This document shows positions 12,601-20,900 of a stretch of 64,000 nt of DNA, piece by piece (position 1 is the first letter of the stretch; each line of letters opens with the position of its first letter). The notes under the pieces are model-generated. The model worked only from the letters and a program-made list of their open reading frames with translations. It did no database searches and was not told where the DNA came from. The position numbers were made by a program, and so were the translations under genes. This DNA comes from Angiostrongylus vasorum (taxonomy: Eukaryota > Nematoda > Chromadorea > Rhabditida > Metastrongylidae), in NCBI GenBank assembly GCA_018806985.1, contig JADANN010000369.1:1988501-2052500 (forward strand), given 5' to 3'.

Positions 12601-15600
12601 GGCTGACTATCTTCAAGGAGAAAGCGAGCGAATTGAAGGTAAACACCAGGTTTTCTTTTCAGTAATTCTGAAGATTTTTGCTTGATGCTTATCATAACGT
12701 TCAAAGGTATTTAGAACTAATTAGAATTGACCAAATACTTGAAAATGTAGACATATGAGTGTTGAAGAAAATTGGGGTATCACAGCATTTGTATTTGTTC
12801 GTTTTAAGTTTCTGTCACTTTTAAACAGCTGCATCTCGCTGCAGAAACTGACTTCCGTTTAGGTTTAAACAACGAAAGCTACAAAGAACCAGCGGTACCG
12901 AGCGATCCACCATCTAGCAATGCTTCGCGCACAAGAGAGAAGGACAAGAAGCGCAGCTGGTTTTTCAACAGTAAGAAGAGCTTAAAAGTAAGCGTAACAC
13001 TGCATGGCAAGTTTTATTTGAACCATGCTACAAAGTTCGTAATCATTTAAATCTTTCATATGAGATACAGAGAAGAAATACCCATTGTGGTTTTATAGCA
13101 TGCTAATATCACGCTATGGGCAGAGTTAGCGCAGTGGTCAGTGATTCCGTCGTTCAGGAAGCAAAGGCGCCAGTTCGAAGTAAATAAATAATTAAATATC
13201 GGCCTGTATTGCTATTTGTGGCACTCAAGAAAATTTAGTAAAGAAAGTATGTAATCCTGTCCATGATTCACGAACTCGAGCGAACATCACCAAACCTCAT
13301 GCGTCTCCGTTGCGCACCACAGTTACTTAGTGGATTCCACCCTCCTAAGGAATGCGAGTATTACACTTTTAGTACTTTTAACATTTCTACTATTTTTCAC
13401 GAGGATGTAGTCATGGCTGCAGCTCGGCGGGCTGCAACATGGCACGGATAAGTGTTGATAAGAGCATTCCGCTGTACATTGCCATTCGACACCCAAAAAC
13501 ACTGGTCAGCTGTAATGAGGGACGTCAAATCCACTTAAATTGCCAACGGATCATTATTCCAAATTTCGTCGAGTTATCTCATTGGTGAAGAATCGTACAA
13601 CTCCGATCCCAATGGGAGTTGGTCTACGCAACTGCAGGATTCACCAGTATCCATCCACATAATGGCCCAGCATTTCACACTGGCTTTTGGAAGGTTAGGC
13701 ACCTGGAAACCGCAGGCGAATTCTTGTCGTCGTCTCGAAATTGACCTACATGGTAGGAATTAGGTATTGCTCCATCTGCCTGTGGTTGGTCCTCCAGAAG
13801 CTCTTTAATCGAATCATTCCAAGAGATGATTAAATATTAAACAAAAGACAGTCATGCGAGTAAGTACAGGTGTAGTACAGAAGCAGTCATGGAGCTTCTG
13901 CACAACCAGAGCACCTCCCTCAGTACAGAACAATTCTTTGTAGGCTATATGTCATCTTCACAACCAGGTTAACTATTTTACAACATATTGACGTGAGCAG
14001 AGCTATATGAAAGTGTGACATCACACGGCTGCAATGTTTTAGCATCACTTTTGAGAACTTTGAACGACAAATGTAATGGGACGTACCACTTTTGTGCTTT
14101 GAAGACATACAATGTTATCATATAAGACAAATATTGATATTAATCTGAACTGTGTCTGTTAGCCGTTGACCACAGCCCTCCAGAGAATCTTAGGAGTTCT
14201 GGTCACTTTTTAGATCGCTATCGTTGTTTCCAGTAGACTGGATGCACAGCACAGCAGATTTCAGTTCAAAAATAGTGAAACCAGTGTAAAATTCACCAGT
14301 GATTTTATGCAGACAGTAAACAAAACAAATTTAGGAGCCTAAACCTCCAGAAGAAGACCAACTTTCAACGCGGATGTGCGCGACCGATCGACGACAACAA
14401 AAACAGACGCCTTCAGAGATCCTTTGGCGGAGGAATAGCCAGTCGAAAGGCAAAGAACGGTAATAAATCCATGAACTAGCCGTTGGATTTCAGTCGCTAT
14501 GTATTTATTATTGCTCTTGTTAACGCGTAGCGCATTGGTTAGAGGCACATTGTCATACACAGGTGGTCGCCGGTTTCATCGCACACCCACAATATCCACC
14601 CTTTCCTTGCTCCAGAATCGACACATTTGCATCAGACTTACATTGGTGGTTGAAAACACTGTGGTCATCAGTAGGTCTCTAAAAATCACTGTATAGGTGG
14701 ACTATACACCCAATCACCTCCTCTACGATGCGAACGAATGAAGTCGAATACGTGGCAAAGCCCTGAGAGGTTAATCAAAGCCAAATGATTTATCTCCCAT
14801 TTATCCTTCATTGTTCATACCCTCTCTATTGCCTGTCCTTCATTTGACCACTAAGTGATTCGAGCGGGAGCCATTAACACACTGCCCATGCGCGTTGTTC
14901 AGTGGCCCTGCCGTTAGAGACGACGCCCAATTTTTAGCCATTATGGAATGGACTGGACAGGTTGTGAACATGAAAGAATTGTAAAAGAGGTTTTGTTATG
15001 TCATTCTATTGGTATGAATAATATTTATACTGCTATTTACTATATAAAAATGTGGTCCACCAAACAAACACATTTCTGTCAGCGTTTAGATGTGTTTTGC
15101 AACCTATGATAAATCCCTGTCGATTTTTTTTATTCCCACATTCCATCGGATGGGTAAGATTCATTATTGCTATTAAAGTTGAAACATGAGTTAACTTCTA
15201 GCCAAATTACCTGCCAGTGAACTCGTTCTAGAAAAGGTTTTAGCATATTTCTATGTGCAGAATAGAGCTTTTCCCAGCCAGCGTCCGAACATGTGTTGGT
15301 TAAACTACTGACTGGTTACCAGAAGTGTAGAAAAAAGGTTTTCCGCGCCAAACTAGACAATCAGAAAGAGAATGAACCGCATGGAATTAATATTGGCTGC
15401 TCGACGCGCAGCGAATAGACGTATAAGTAAGTCCATATCGCCCATTACGTTTCTAAGGCTCCCTTTCGAGTACCCGAGTTTAGGCTCTTGCTTGTTCCAA
15501 AGATATGAACGTAGTCTAGCTTTTCATGTCATAGCGAAGTTTTAGCGCCTTATCGATAGTAACATTTTTGTGCACTTCGGTTTTTTTGGAGGCTCATAGG

Positions 15601-17013
15601 ATGCAGATATCGCAAGACATTCTTGCGAAGAGAAAAAGACAATCCGAAAATAACCATAATGATGCTGAAATATTTGCAAAACTCCGAACCGCTGGTATCT
15701 GCAGTGGGAACCGACCACGCTAATACCATTGGGTGCTAACGCGTTCACCACCACACCATGCAGGTCCTTCGTTTCGCCTTTCTCTCAATCGTTCGCATTA
15801 AATAAAAGTTAACGATATTGAAATCCGAAAATAGTACGAGTTGTTTGCTATCCATGGTGTTGACATACAACACATTCAAACGAAAAAAAAATTCCAAAGA
15901 AACAGGCCAACTCCACAATGCACTCCACAATGAATGAACAACCTGGGAAGGCGGACCCTATTGGGTTGATAGGAGAATAAAACTATACGCACAGAAGTCA
16001 TTGCACTGCGCCGTACCAATCAGTTAGAGAAATATGTGCCTGTGAACATGGAAAATTATGCGGCAAGGACTGAAATAGGAATAGCAGATGGAAGATTAGA
16101 AATCAATTAAGGAGAAAAAAAAGCGATCTCGAAGAAATACATAGGTATTTTCTCGGCCACTGATTCCACATCCTATTGGAATCCTCATAGAAGTCGAATA
16201 AGTATCTTTTAGTCTGAACGAAAATCAAGTAGAATCGGATTCGTCTCCTAGATATGTGGAATTCATGAATTCATCGATTTCATGTGGGAAAAGGAACTAC
16301 GCTGTTTGAAGCGCTTTACAAGACGAATTCTTGGCGATAACAAATAAAGCAAAAATGTTTCCATACTTGTGGTAACGGGAATAAGATAAGAGAAAATCTC
16401 GAAAAGATCTTCCTAGTCAAAACACTGCTATAAAGTAAGTAAGTTAAAAGTAGATTATACCTAAAGACCATGTATGGCTAGTATTACCTGAATCCATTAT
16501 CACAATGCATGAAAGGCACTTAGAACTCTAGTCTTACTTGCACACCTGGACAACCGTTTCAAATAATATGAGTCATATTTGGTTCGTACGACGCGTGAAG
16601 AGGTGACGGCGGCGTTGACTGCCTTTTTATTGATGGAGAATGCTCGCAGTAGTGAGTGTGTTAAACGTTAAGAGGTTATATGCGATTGCAAAACAAAGTA
16701 TCTAACGCTGTAATAACTGTATTACCGTAGTTCCAGATGGTCCGAGATACTTCCGCCATCACGTTCACCGCCACACTGTTTGCGGCATCCTGAACAACAT
16801 ACCGCAAAGTTACGTAAAGAGCCAAACAGCAGCACATCCGGACTGACGAATCCGCCAGAAGACGAGAAACAAACCGAAGTACGAGAGCCTACACTGCCAA
16901 ACAACGTTGAAACGGCACGGTCGTACTCTGAGGCTACTACCACCGTCGACGACGGAGTCACATTACGTTACCGATGCTACAATCTCACTTCAACGCCTGA
17001 AACCACCGTGTAA
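515..17013 (+). CDS. NMNAT-like adenylyltransferase with long C-terminal tail (multi-exon)
   Basis: The product should join NMN (or NaMN) and ATP to give NAD (or NaAD), the last step of NAD synthesis. Exons read: 515-617, tentative 2384-~2410, ~2651-2751, 3578-3647, 3821-3937, 5530-5631, 5722-5784, 7548-7640, 7740-7823, 10083-10167, 11879-12301, 12422-12638, 12863-12987 and ~16731-17013 (TAA). Most joins keep phase. Family features seen in order: nucleotide-binding motif GQFDPPSYAHLR, AKHRL, VCGSEVLEDL, the GLIVLKRG strand, and ALRRGESVKY followed by EYINEHNLY. The start is ATG 518, right after an acceptor-like TTTTCCAG at 507-514 that could also be a trans-splice site. Estimated length is about 630 aa, against about 240-310 for usual NMNATs; the extra is the tail. 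Unresolved: the exon between 617 and 2651, the 5631/5722 phase, and the link from 12987 to the last exon. Identification as NMNAT is firm; the tail belonging to it is well supported to 12987. Confidence 0.85.
618..2383 (+). other. NMNAT intron sequence
   Basis: Contains the SINE at 1009-1275. Otherwise AT-rich sequence in which I recognise no exon, although the enzyme family requires a short coding block somewhere between 617 and 2651. Confidence 0.5.
1009..1275 (+). mobile_element. tRNA-derived SINE copy
   Basis: Reference copy for the family: head GCGCGTGTGGCACAGTGGTT (A-box-like TGGCACAGTGG), then a B-box-like CGATCCC about 40 bp on. The body follows (GGCCCA.CAAGCCTTGCATC, GGTCGG.AAATTG.TACCAGA, GATAGCAGCACTGGCTCGAT, ACATCGGTAGGCCACCGCGA) with the tail GATCAACGCCGAGAGCTTT. 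Length is about 270 bp. It shows no cloverleaf, so it is not a tRNA gene. Confidence 0.8.
2384..2410 (+). CDS. Possible small NMNAT exon (tentative)
   Basis: A strong acceptor (CTCTGCCATTTTCAG) ends at 2383 and the reading continues the phase left by exon 1, giving VHQMKAGHL. Donors at 2402, 2409 or 2411 are possible. The family needs roughly 10-17 residues here, between RMF and the next recognised block. None of the donors was joined with certainty to the next exon, so this is a guess about position. Confidence 0.3.
2651..2751 (+). CDS. NMNAT exon: AKHRL region
   Basis: Reads GIMNVGQD..., then TPAKHRLRMVETAVRKNFWI, and ends ATA AG before GTACGG. The next exon completes AGG, so the phase is right. 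The block matches the family segment GIISPV...KKGL..AKHRL.M...A...S.WIR, but the usual SPVxDxYxKK part is not preserved. The exact 5' end is uncertain: reading is open from 2622, and an acceptor-like TTTCGTTAAG ends at 2650. Confidence 0.7.
3148..3430. repeat. Fold-back repeat (MITE-like), intact
   Basis: Left arm ACGATGCTGAGATATTCGCA AAACTTGGACC and right arm GGTCCAAGTTTTGCGAATATCTCAGCATCGT are near-perfect inverted copies of about 40 bp. They enclose about 200 bp that includes ATCACCCGTCAGCGGGATTG. Partial relatives lie at 1-100, 10795-11045, 11745-11840, 19755-19955, 45003-45390, 61070-61410 and 61880-62165. It lies in an intron of the NMNAT gene. No transposase is visible, so it is a non-autonomous element. 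Confidence 0.75.
3578..3937 (+). CDS. NMNAT exons 3578-3647 and 3821-3937
   Basis: The first exon reads AGDFECKQRSPIRQLAVLKH and ends in phase 0 at GAG before GTTAAA. The second starts after TTATTCAG and gives IRVMYVCGSEVLEDLVAP then a Trp-containing PCSWEHSE. This is the NMNAT strand and loop LLCGxDLLESF.VPnLW. The spacing from AKHRL and the single Trp near the loop end agree with the family, so the frame is secure. Confidence 0.85.
4070..4337 (-). mobile_element. tRNA-derived SINE copy, minus strand
   Basis: Full-length reverse-orientation copy of the family described at 1009-1275. It runs from CTCTCGGCGTTGATCAATCC (tail) to CACAACACGCGCC (head), in the NMNAT intron 3938-5529. Confidence 0.8.
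4788..5205. repeat. Large fold-back repeat with about 120-bp arms
   Basis: Arm 4796-4915 (GAAGCTGAGATACTTGCAAA ... GTTCACAACCACACCATGCG) and arm about 5063-5180 are almost exact inverted copies. They surround a spacer of roughly 150 bp with the CATCAGCAATCACCCGTC segment. It shares its outer end with the 3148-3430 element but has a distinct inner arm, which also occurs at 15655-15785 and 62030-62165. It lies in an NMNAT intron. Confidence 0.8.
5530..5784 (+). CDS. NMNAT exons 5530-5631 and 5722-5784
   Basis: Exon 5530-5631 follows CTGCAG and reads IKELLQKHGLIVLKRGRTRP..IYLTDVL, matching the family segment for nucleotide binding (I...YGL.V..R). Exon 5722-5784 reads KNIYVIEDETFPNDLRCSRI and joins the next exon in phase to give RIRTALRRG. 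In typical NMNATs the ISSTxxR motif sits here; this copy has LRCSRIR. The splice between the two exons is off by one base: phase 0 meets one extra A in a run of six at 5722. Confidence 0.75.
6120..6440 (-). repeat. Second dispersed repeat family (B) copy
   Basis: Contains GCGGATCCCAGCACTTGTTG, ATCGTCCACAAAGGTCTTCG and GATAGCCAGGGTAAGGCGTT, and ends ACTGCGCTATCACCAC. Related copies: 10380-10610, 33955-34175, 39270-39605, 60690-61010 and 63770-64000. Read on the opposite strand, the end gives GCACAGTGGTAGTGAT, an A-box-like start. Confidence 0.65.
6480..6745 (+). repeat. Repeat family C copy ending in GTCGAAACGTTAACCG
   Basis: Shares ATGAAAGGTGTCACCGAGAG, CTCCACTTCACTGTATTCTA and GAACACCCACATCGCCAGGA with 20965-21295. 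It ends GAAGAAGACTAAGACGTCGA AACG and an AATAAA-like run. Probably the 3' end of a retroelement-type repeat. Confidence 0.6.
7548..7823 (+). CDS. NMNAT exons 7548-7640 and 7740-7823, end of catalytic domain
   Basis: Reads ALRRGESVKYCLDDDVIEYI then NEHNLYKTT, the conserved helical end of NMNATs (RRALRRGqSvrYLVPD.V.eYI..h.LY). Exon 7740-7823 continues ENNYNQCDLGIPSGPVTTVL and ends ATG CG before GTAAAA. If this donor is not used, the frame runs CGG TAA and stops at once, which would give a tailless enzyme of ordinary length. If it is used, exon 10083 restores CGG and continues into the tail. Confidence 0.85.
7824..10082 (+). other. NMNAT intron, 2.3 kb
   Basis: Separates the catalytic part from the tail. 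It holds a copy of the GAAGGCGAC...GCCGAAACG motif (about 9425-9450) and an ACCGACTTTCTGTTAACGTC stretch at about 9065. No coding exon was recognised. Confidence 0.5.
10083..12987 (+). CDS. NMNAT C-terminal tail exons
   Basis: Exons 10083-10167, 11879-12301, 12422-12638 and 12863-12987 join in phase with each other and with 7823. The product is Ser/Thr/Pro-rich (SAHSSPESCSSSVEASEP), then acidic VTLDDLLVATTSWADYL, then basic KDKKRSWFFNSKKSLK. No known domain was recognised and it is probably largely disordered. The intron after 12301 begins GCAAGT, a GC-AG intron in a strong context (CAG before GC). Without that splice the frame runs 18 more codons to a stop at 12358. The functional role is unknown. 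Confidence 0.65.
10380..10610 (-). repeat. Repeat family B copy
   Basis: GACCCGTTTTCACGTCTACT, GTGCAGATCCCAACGCTTCT, GATTTCCATTTCATCTTGAA and CCTGAGATAGCCGGGCTGGA match the family described at 6120-6440. The box end is missing. Confidence 0.6.
10650..10790 (+). repeat. tRNA-like element fragment
   Basis: GGAGCGTATAGTGCAATGGT TAGAGG and a following GATCCAACGCGGTGGGTCAA CC look like a SINE head. The downstream CTATCAGACAAGTC is a trace of the family body. Confidence 0.4.
10795..11045. repeat. Fold-back family copy, partial
   Basis: Begins ATGATGCTGAGATATTTGCA and contains the core with CTTTGCCTTTCTCTCAGCC and CCGTCAACGGGAATGATCTG. The right arm is missing. It lies in the intron 10168-11878. 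Confidence 0.6.
11098..11235 (+). mobile_element. SINE copy, 3' half only
   Basis: Diverged tail part: GATCGGTAGACCGCTGAAAG, GCCAGATATGCATGCAACCA and GACTGATCAACCCCGAAAG. The box-containing head is missing. Confidence 0.6.
11394..11668 (+). mobile_element. tRNA-derived SINE copy
   Basis: Full-length, close to the reference copy. Head GGGGGCGCGTGTGGCACAGT, tail GATCAACACCGAGAGCTTTA. It lies 210 bp upstream of the 11879 exon. Confidence 0.8.
13110..13190 (+). repeat. tRNA-like box fragment
   Basis: GGGCAGAGTTAGCGCAGTGG followed by GGCGCCAGTTCGAAGTAAAT gives A-box- and B-box-like spacing, but no cloverleaf and no body of the main SINE family. It is probably a remnant of a related element. Confidence 0.4.
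14519..14790 (+). mobile_element. SINE copy, diverged
   Basis: Head TAACGCGTAGCGCATTGGTT, body ACTTACATTGGTGGTTG. The tail is only loosely recognisable around CACCTCCTCTACGATGCGAA. An older member of the family. Confidence 0.55.
15045..15275. repeat. Repeat family E copy
   Basis: TGTGGTCCACCAAACAAACA, CATTTCTGTCAGCGTTTAGA and CAGTGAACTCGTTCTAGAAA AGG match 31305-31525 and 40130-40350. Length is about 220 bp with a conserved layout. NMNAT intron 12988-16730. Confidence 0.55.
15655..15790. repeat. Fold-back family copy (single arm)
   Basis: Matches the inner and outer arm of the 4788-5205 element: ATGATGCTGAAATATTTGCA, then AACGCGTTCACCACCACACC and CAGGTCCTTCGTTTCGCC. No second arm follows. 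Confidence 0.6.
16731..17013 (+). CDS. Probable last coding exon of the NMNAT gene
   Basis: An open frame with coding-like composition runs through LRHPEQHTAKLRKEPNSSTS and ends ...NLTSTPETTV then TAA at 17011-17013. Two AATAAA signals (about 17044 and 17054) follow at once, so this is very likely a 3' end. The last four residues ETTV fit a class I PDZ ligand (S/T-x-V). The acceptor at 16729-16730 leaves a phase that does not match the donor at 12987, so either one small exon is missing or the true start lies at about 16747. Confidence 0.55.
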
Positions 17014-17039
17014 TCTCAGCGGGTCAGTGATCTTCATGA

Positions 17040-17059
17040 AACTCAATAAAGCTCAATAA
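17040..17059 (+). terminator. Polyadenylation signals of the NMNAT gene
   Basis: Two AATAAA hexamers, separated by four bases, lie about 30-45 bp after the TAA stop. They support transcript termination near 17060-17080, well clear of the convergent afadin 3' end at about 17926. Confidence 0.6.
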
Positions 17060-17925
17060 ATTCATATCACTGTAAAACTCGATGTGTATACGAGTTATGA
17101 AGAAAGATGTGATAGACACAGAAAAAAAAGAAAGCTATTCAAGCACGAGAAAGTTGATGTAGACGTCCTTCATCACTATTTATTCCAAACATTCAAACAT
17201 GTATACATTAAAAGTTTCTGCAAAGCTTATTCTGGTAAATGCTATCGACGAAAGATGAGGGAATCATTAGTTTTGGGTCGATCGGTCGATTGACCGAATA
17301 TCGAATTTTACCTGGTTATATTTCAAAACTTGACAATTACAACATTACAAAAGTAACTACTGCAACATACAATTCAACAGCTATCGTACTCTCTAACATA
17401 GTATATGATGTATAATATAAAAACAAATTGGTCATGTGATAGATAGTTTACTCATGAGTATTAAAATTGAGGTTAAGGCAAATTGCTGGCCACCTCGATC
17501 AGATCGAGACGTTTAACACGCAGCGGTGGGATAAAAGGCTAACAATGATGAAGAGGGCATCTTTTGACCTGTGTTCAAGGAACAATTTAAAACGCTTAAA
17601 ATGCACTTCGGTTTGATAGCAAAAACAATTGCACGTCATTTGATACATATATTATAAAATACAAAGCATTTCGTATTCAATAGTGACACTTCTGAGAAAG
17701 GCGAAACACCGTTCCCGACGTGCACTCAACTATGGCGCCGTCATGTGTCATTACTGTACAGGAAAATGTTTTGCGTGAACTGTAAAGAAGTTTGTAACGT
17801 TTGTTTCACAACACTGAAAAATAAAAACTGCATGAAGAAAATATGAAATTCGAAAAAATTGGAAACTCTTGGATGAGCACTCATAAGTAAAATGATTGAT
17901 AGGCCAGATGCACACCTCTGAGTTA

Positions 17926-20900
17926 CTACTGTTCGGTTCTGATTTGGCGCTCTGCACTACTGGCACTATATCGTGTCTTTGGTGTCCCTTCACCCAACTG
18001 GGTGGCAAACATTCGCATTTTATCTCGGAATCCCATACCATCTGGTATTTGACACTGCGTTTCTTGACGCTCCTGAAGAAAGATACTGACTTCATATGAG
18101 TTGAATATGCTTTAAGAATAGGACACTAATAAAAGATTGGAGAAAAATTCCAAGCGTGCTCTGTCTGACACAGACTGCCTAATTGAGAATGTATGTAAAT
18201 TAAAAGTACTAGCAGCTTTGCGCGAAGAGTTCTCTTCATTGAGAAAGAGCAAAAGAAACGGACTAATTGAAATAATTCGTAGCACCATGAGGCACATGTA
18301 GAAATGACATCGACACGCAGATTTTCTATTACTTTACACTTGAATGGCCCCATCCCCACTGGCCACAGCATAATCTCCATTTTTCGGAGATTTGCTGGTT
18401 AAGCCAGTGTGGTTCCCTGGAATCCCGAGGTCAACATGGCCAAAGTCTGCCTCAGGTCTTCACCACCACAGCAGTCGCAGCCCGTGTGGATCAGAGGGAG
18501 ATTTGCCACCATGCGAATTTGATAGCTGGATCATGGTATTGGTTTTCTATTATGACGCAAAATATCTCTAATCAGATGAAAGATGAGCGTCATGAACTTA
18601 ACATTTTTTTCTTACAGTCAAAGAAAACGAAATTCCATTTCCTGTTAGATGCAATGACAAAGGAATCCACTTCATAAATTGCCCAAATATGTGGTACCAA
18701 GGCTGTATCTTTCTTGTTATACTGCAAACAACAAATTATTGACATACCTGTAACTCGTTCAGTCGTTGCTGTCGAGGATCTCGGTAAATTTCGTTCGTAC
18801 CATAAATCTGTAAAGCTTACAAGTTCTCTTTGTAAAAAAAAACCATATAGGAAAACAAGGAAAGATGCACACCACGAACCGAAGGTGAATCCAGCACTTC
18901 CGTTTCTTTCAAGGATACCATTTCCTTGTTCTGGAGAACGTTACGTCCGTAAACGTTTCCCGGTGAGATGTCATCGCTGAAATTTTTGGTGTTTGATGTT
19001 AACTGCTCTGTTGAGACCTTGTGTAGGGCAGTGGTTAGAGGTGCCCTGGAATACACAGATGGGCCATGGTTCGAACCTTCAGTCCGGGCACACCAAGCCT
19101 ACCATCTCTCCAGGGTAGGTAAACTGCTATCATACTTCCCTGCAAGGATAGCAGCACTGATTCAGTACACCGACAGGTTACAAAACTTAACTGTACAAGG
19201 CAGATATGCATTCAACCACTTGTAACGATGCTTGATGAAGTTCAATGCATGGTGCATGCCTCAAGGAATGATCAACTGTAGAAGCTTTATCGTTCATTAT
19301 TTTTACTTATATCAATTGTTTCTAGTCAAATCGTGTTGTGTAGAGCACTGACAATATGACCGTCCATATTATCCTATCCAACTTTCTAGCCACAACAATA
19401 CTGATATTGCGTGGTATACGGAATTCATGTGTGAAAAATATTTTCTAAAAAATATACAGGGAAACCAAAAGGGAAAAGGGAAGAGAAGAAATAAGCAAGT
19501 CGCACCGCATTGTACTCCTTCCTGAGCTTTCATCCACATCGTCAATCACTGTCTCCATGCGATTCACCCTGCACCCGTCTGTCGATATCAACTTTGTCGG
19601 CGCGACCACTGCAGCCGTTTTTTGTTCGCGAGTTCGTGACTGCTCTGATGCCATGTTCAGCAGCTCACTGAATAATACGTGGTCCGTATGAAAAACGTCT
19701 GATTTACGATGGTAACCTTTTATTTTTTTGCCTACTATAATCTTTCAGGGTAGGGTATGATGTGAAATAAAACCACAACGATGCTGAGATATTCGCAAAA
19801 CTTGGACCCGGGCCAGACCGAACTACGATTGCCCTTTCCGGGACTCGCATATTACACGGTGCACCATGGACGCCATTCTTTTGCGTTTCTCTTAGCCAGT
19901 ATTCTACCTAACGCTGCCATCAGTAATCACCCCTCACCGGGATTTACATTAACGAAACATTTGATCAATAATGAGCCAATAACTTTATTATTAAAAGTTC
20001 TTGCAAACCCATTTCATTTCTTAATAAGGTAGGTAAAGAAAAGCAATTTCAAATATTGACGGACATCCAAACAACTCACAACCGCACACAACTCTGTCAC
20101 AACACTGCACTGCAAGGTATTATCGCTTTTTGACTTGCCAATGTGTATAATCAAGCGATTGCTCACGATGTGGCAGGAAGAAAACGTTAATGAAATTGTA
20201 TACAGATGGAGAAGTAGAAATTCGACAAAGTACCCCTCTGAATACACATAGGGCACAGAAGCACAACGACGATGATATTGAAGTGACTGCCCCGATCCTA
20301 GCGCAGGAATCAAAAAACATCAACGCGCAAGACTCTTGAGGCGTTTTGGATAAATTTCAAAAATCCAAAGATGATCCGAAGGACGAATGCCTCACTATCC
20401 CACGTGACCTGGAGCCTTTTTTTCGAATCGATTCACGTGAGCAACAGACGGGTGGTCCCACACATAACAACACCATGGTGAGTAGTTTTTGAACAAAATG
20501 GCGCTTATTTATATGCTAGATCTTCACTAGTACTACAGGTTTTCACCAAATTATAAGGCTGTTGTTACATAAAATACGTCCAGGCTCTGAGGAAGGAGAA
20601 ATCGCCGAAACGTCAGCCATCGAATAACAGCAACAACAACAACAACGACCACTTATGCCAACCTCGCATCAGCTCAACAAGGGCAGTTCGTACGAACACA
20701 TAAATATATCGTATACACTACAGTACTACCTTTTGAACACAGCTTTTCTAGAACTGTTTTACTACCACTAAAACCGACTTTCACCTGTCATCGGCACACA
20801 TAATCAATACCTTCTTGTGCCACTGAGCTGACACGAAGTTAGTATAAAGTATTTATTCAGCTAACATTTCGACGCCCTATTCTTCTTCAATGGATATTTC

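Larger units (their letters stand above)
12988..16730 (+). other. Long NMNAT intron(s), 3.7 kb
   Basis: Contains the box fragment at 13110, the SINE at 14519, repeat E at 15045 and a fold-back arm at 15655. The phase conflict between 12987 and 16731 means at least one short exon may be hidden here. An open frame with a GTAAGT donor near 15376-15430 was noticed but does not fit the needed phases. Confidence 0.5.

Noticed and set aside
15376..15430. Possible extra NMNAT exon with a GTAAGT donor
   Set aside because: It would start and end in phases that match neither 12987 nor 16731.
17751..18095. 114-codon minus-strand frame
   Set aside because: It overlaps the last afadin exon (18072-17926) in another frame. 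The afadin frame has a good acceptor and matches the conserved C-terminal motif, so this one is a shadow.
18611..18750. Plus-strand frame after TTTTTTCTTACAG ([20 protein letters not shown]...)
   Set aside because: Open for about 45 codons with a good acceptor, but there is no donor in phase with any neighbouring exon and no family was recognised; it is left as chance.
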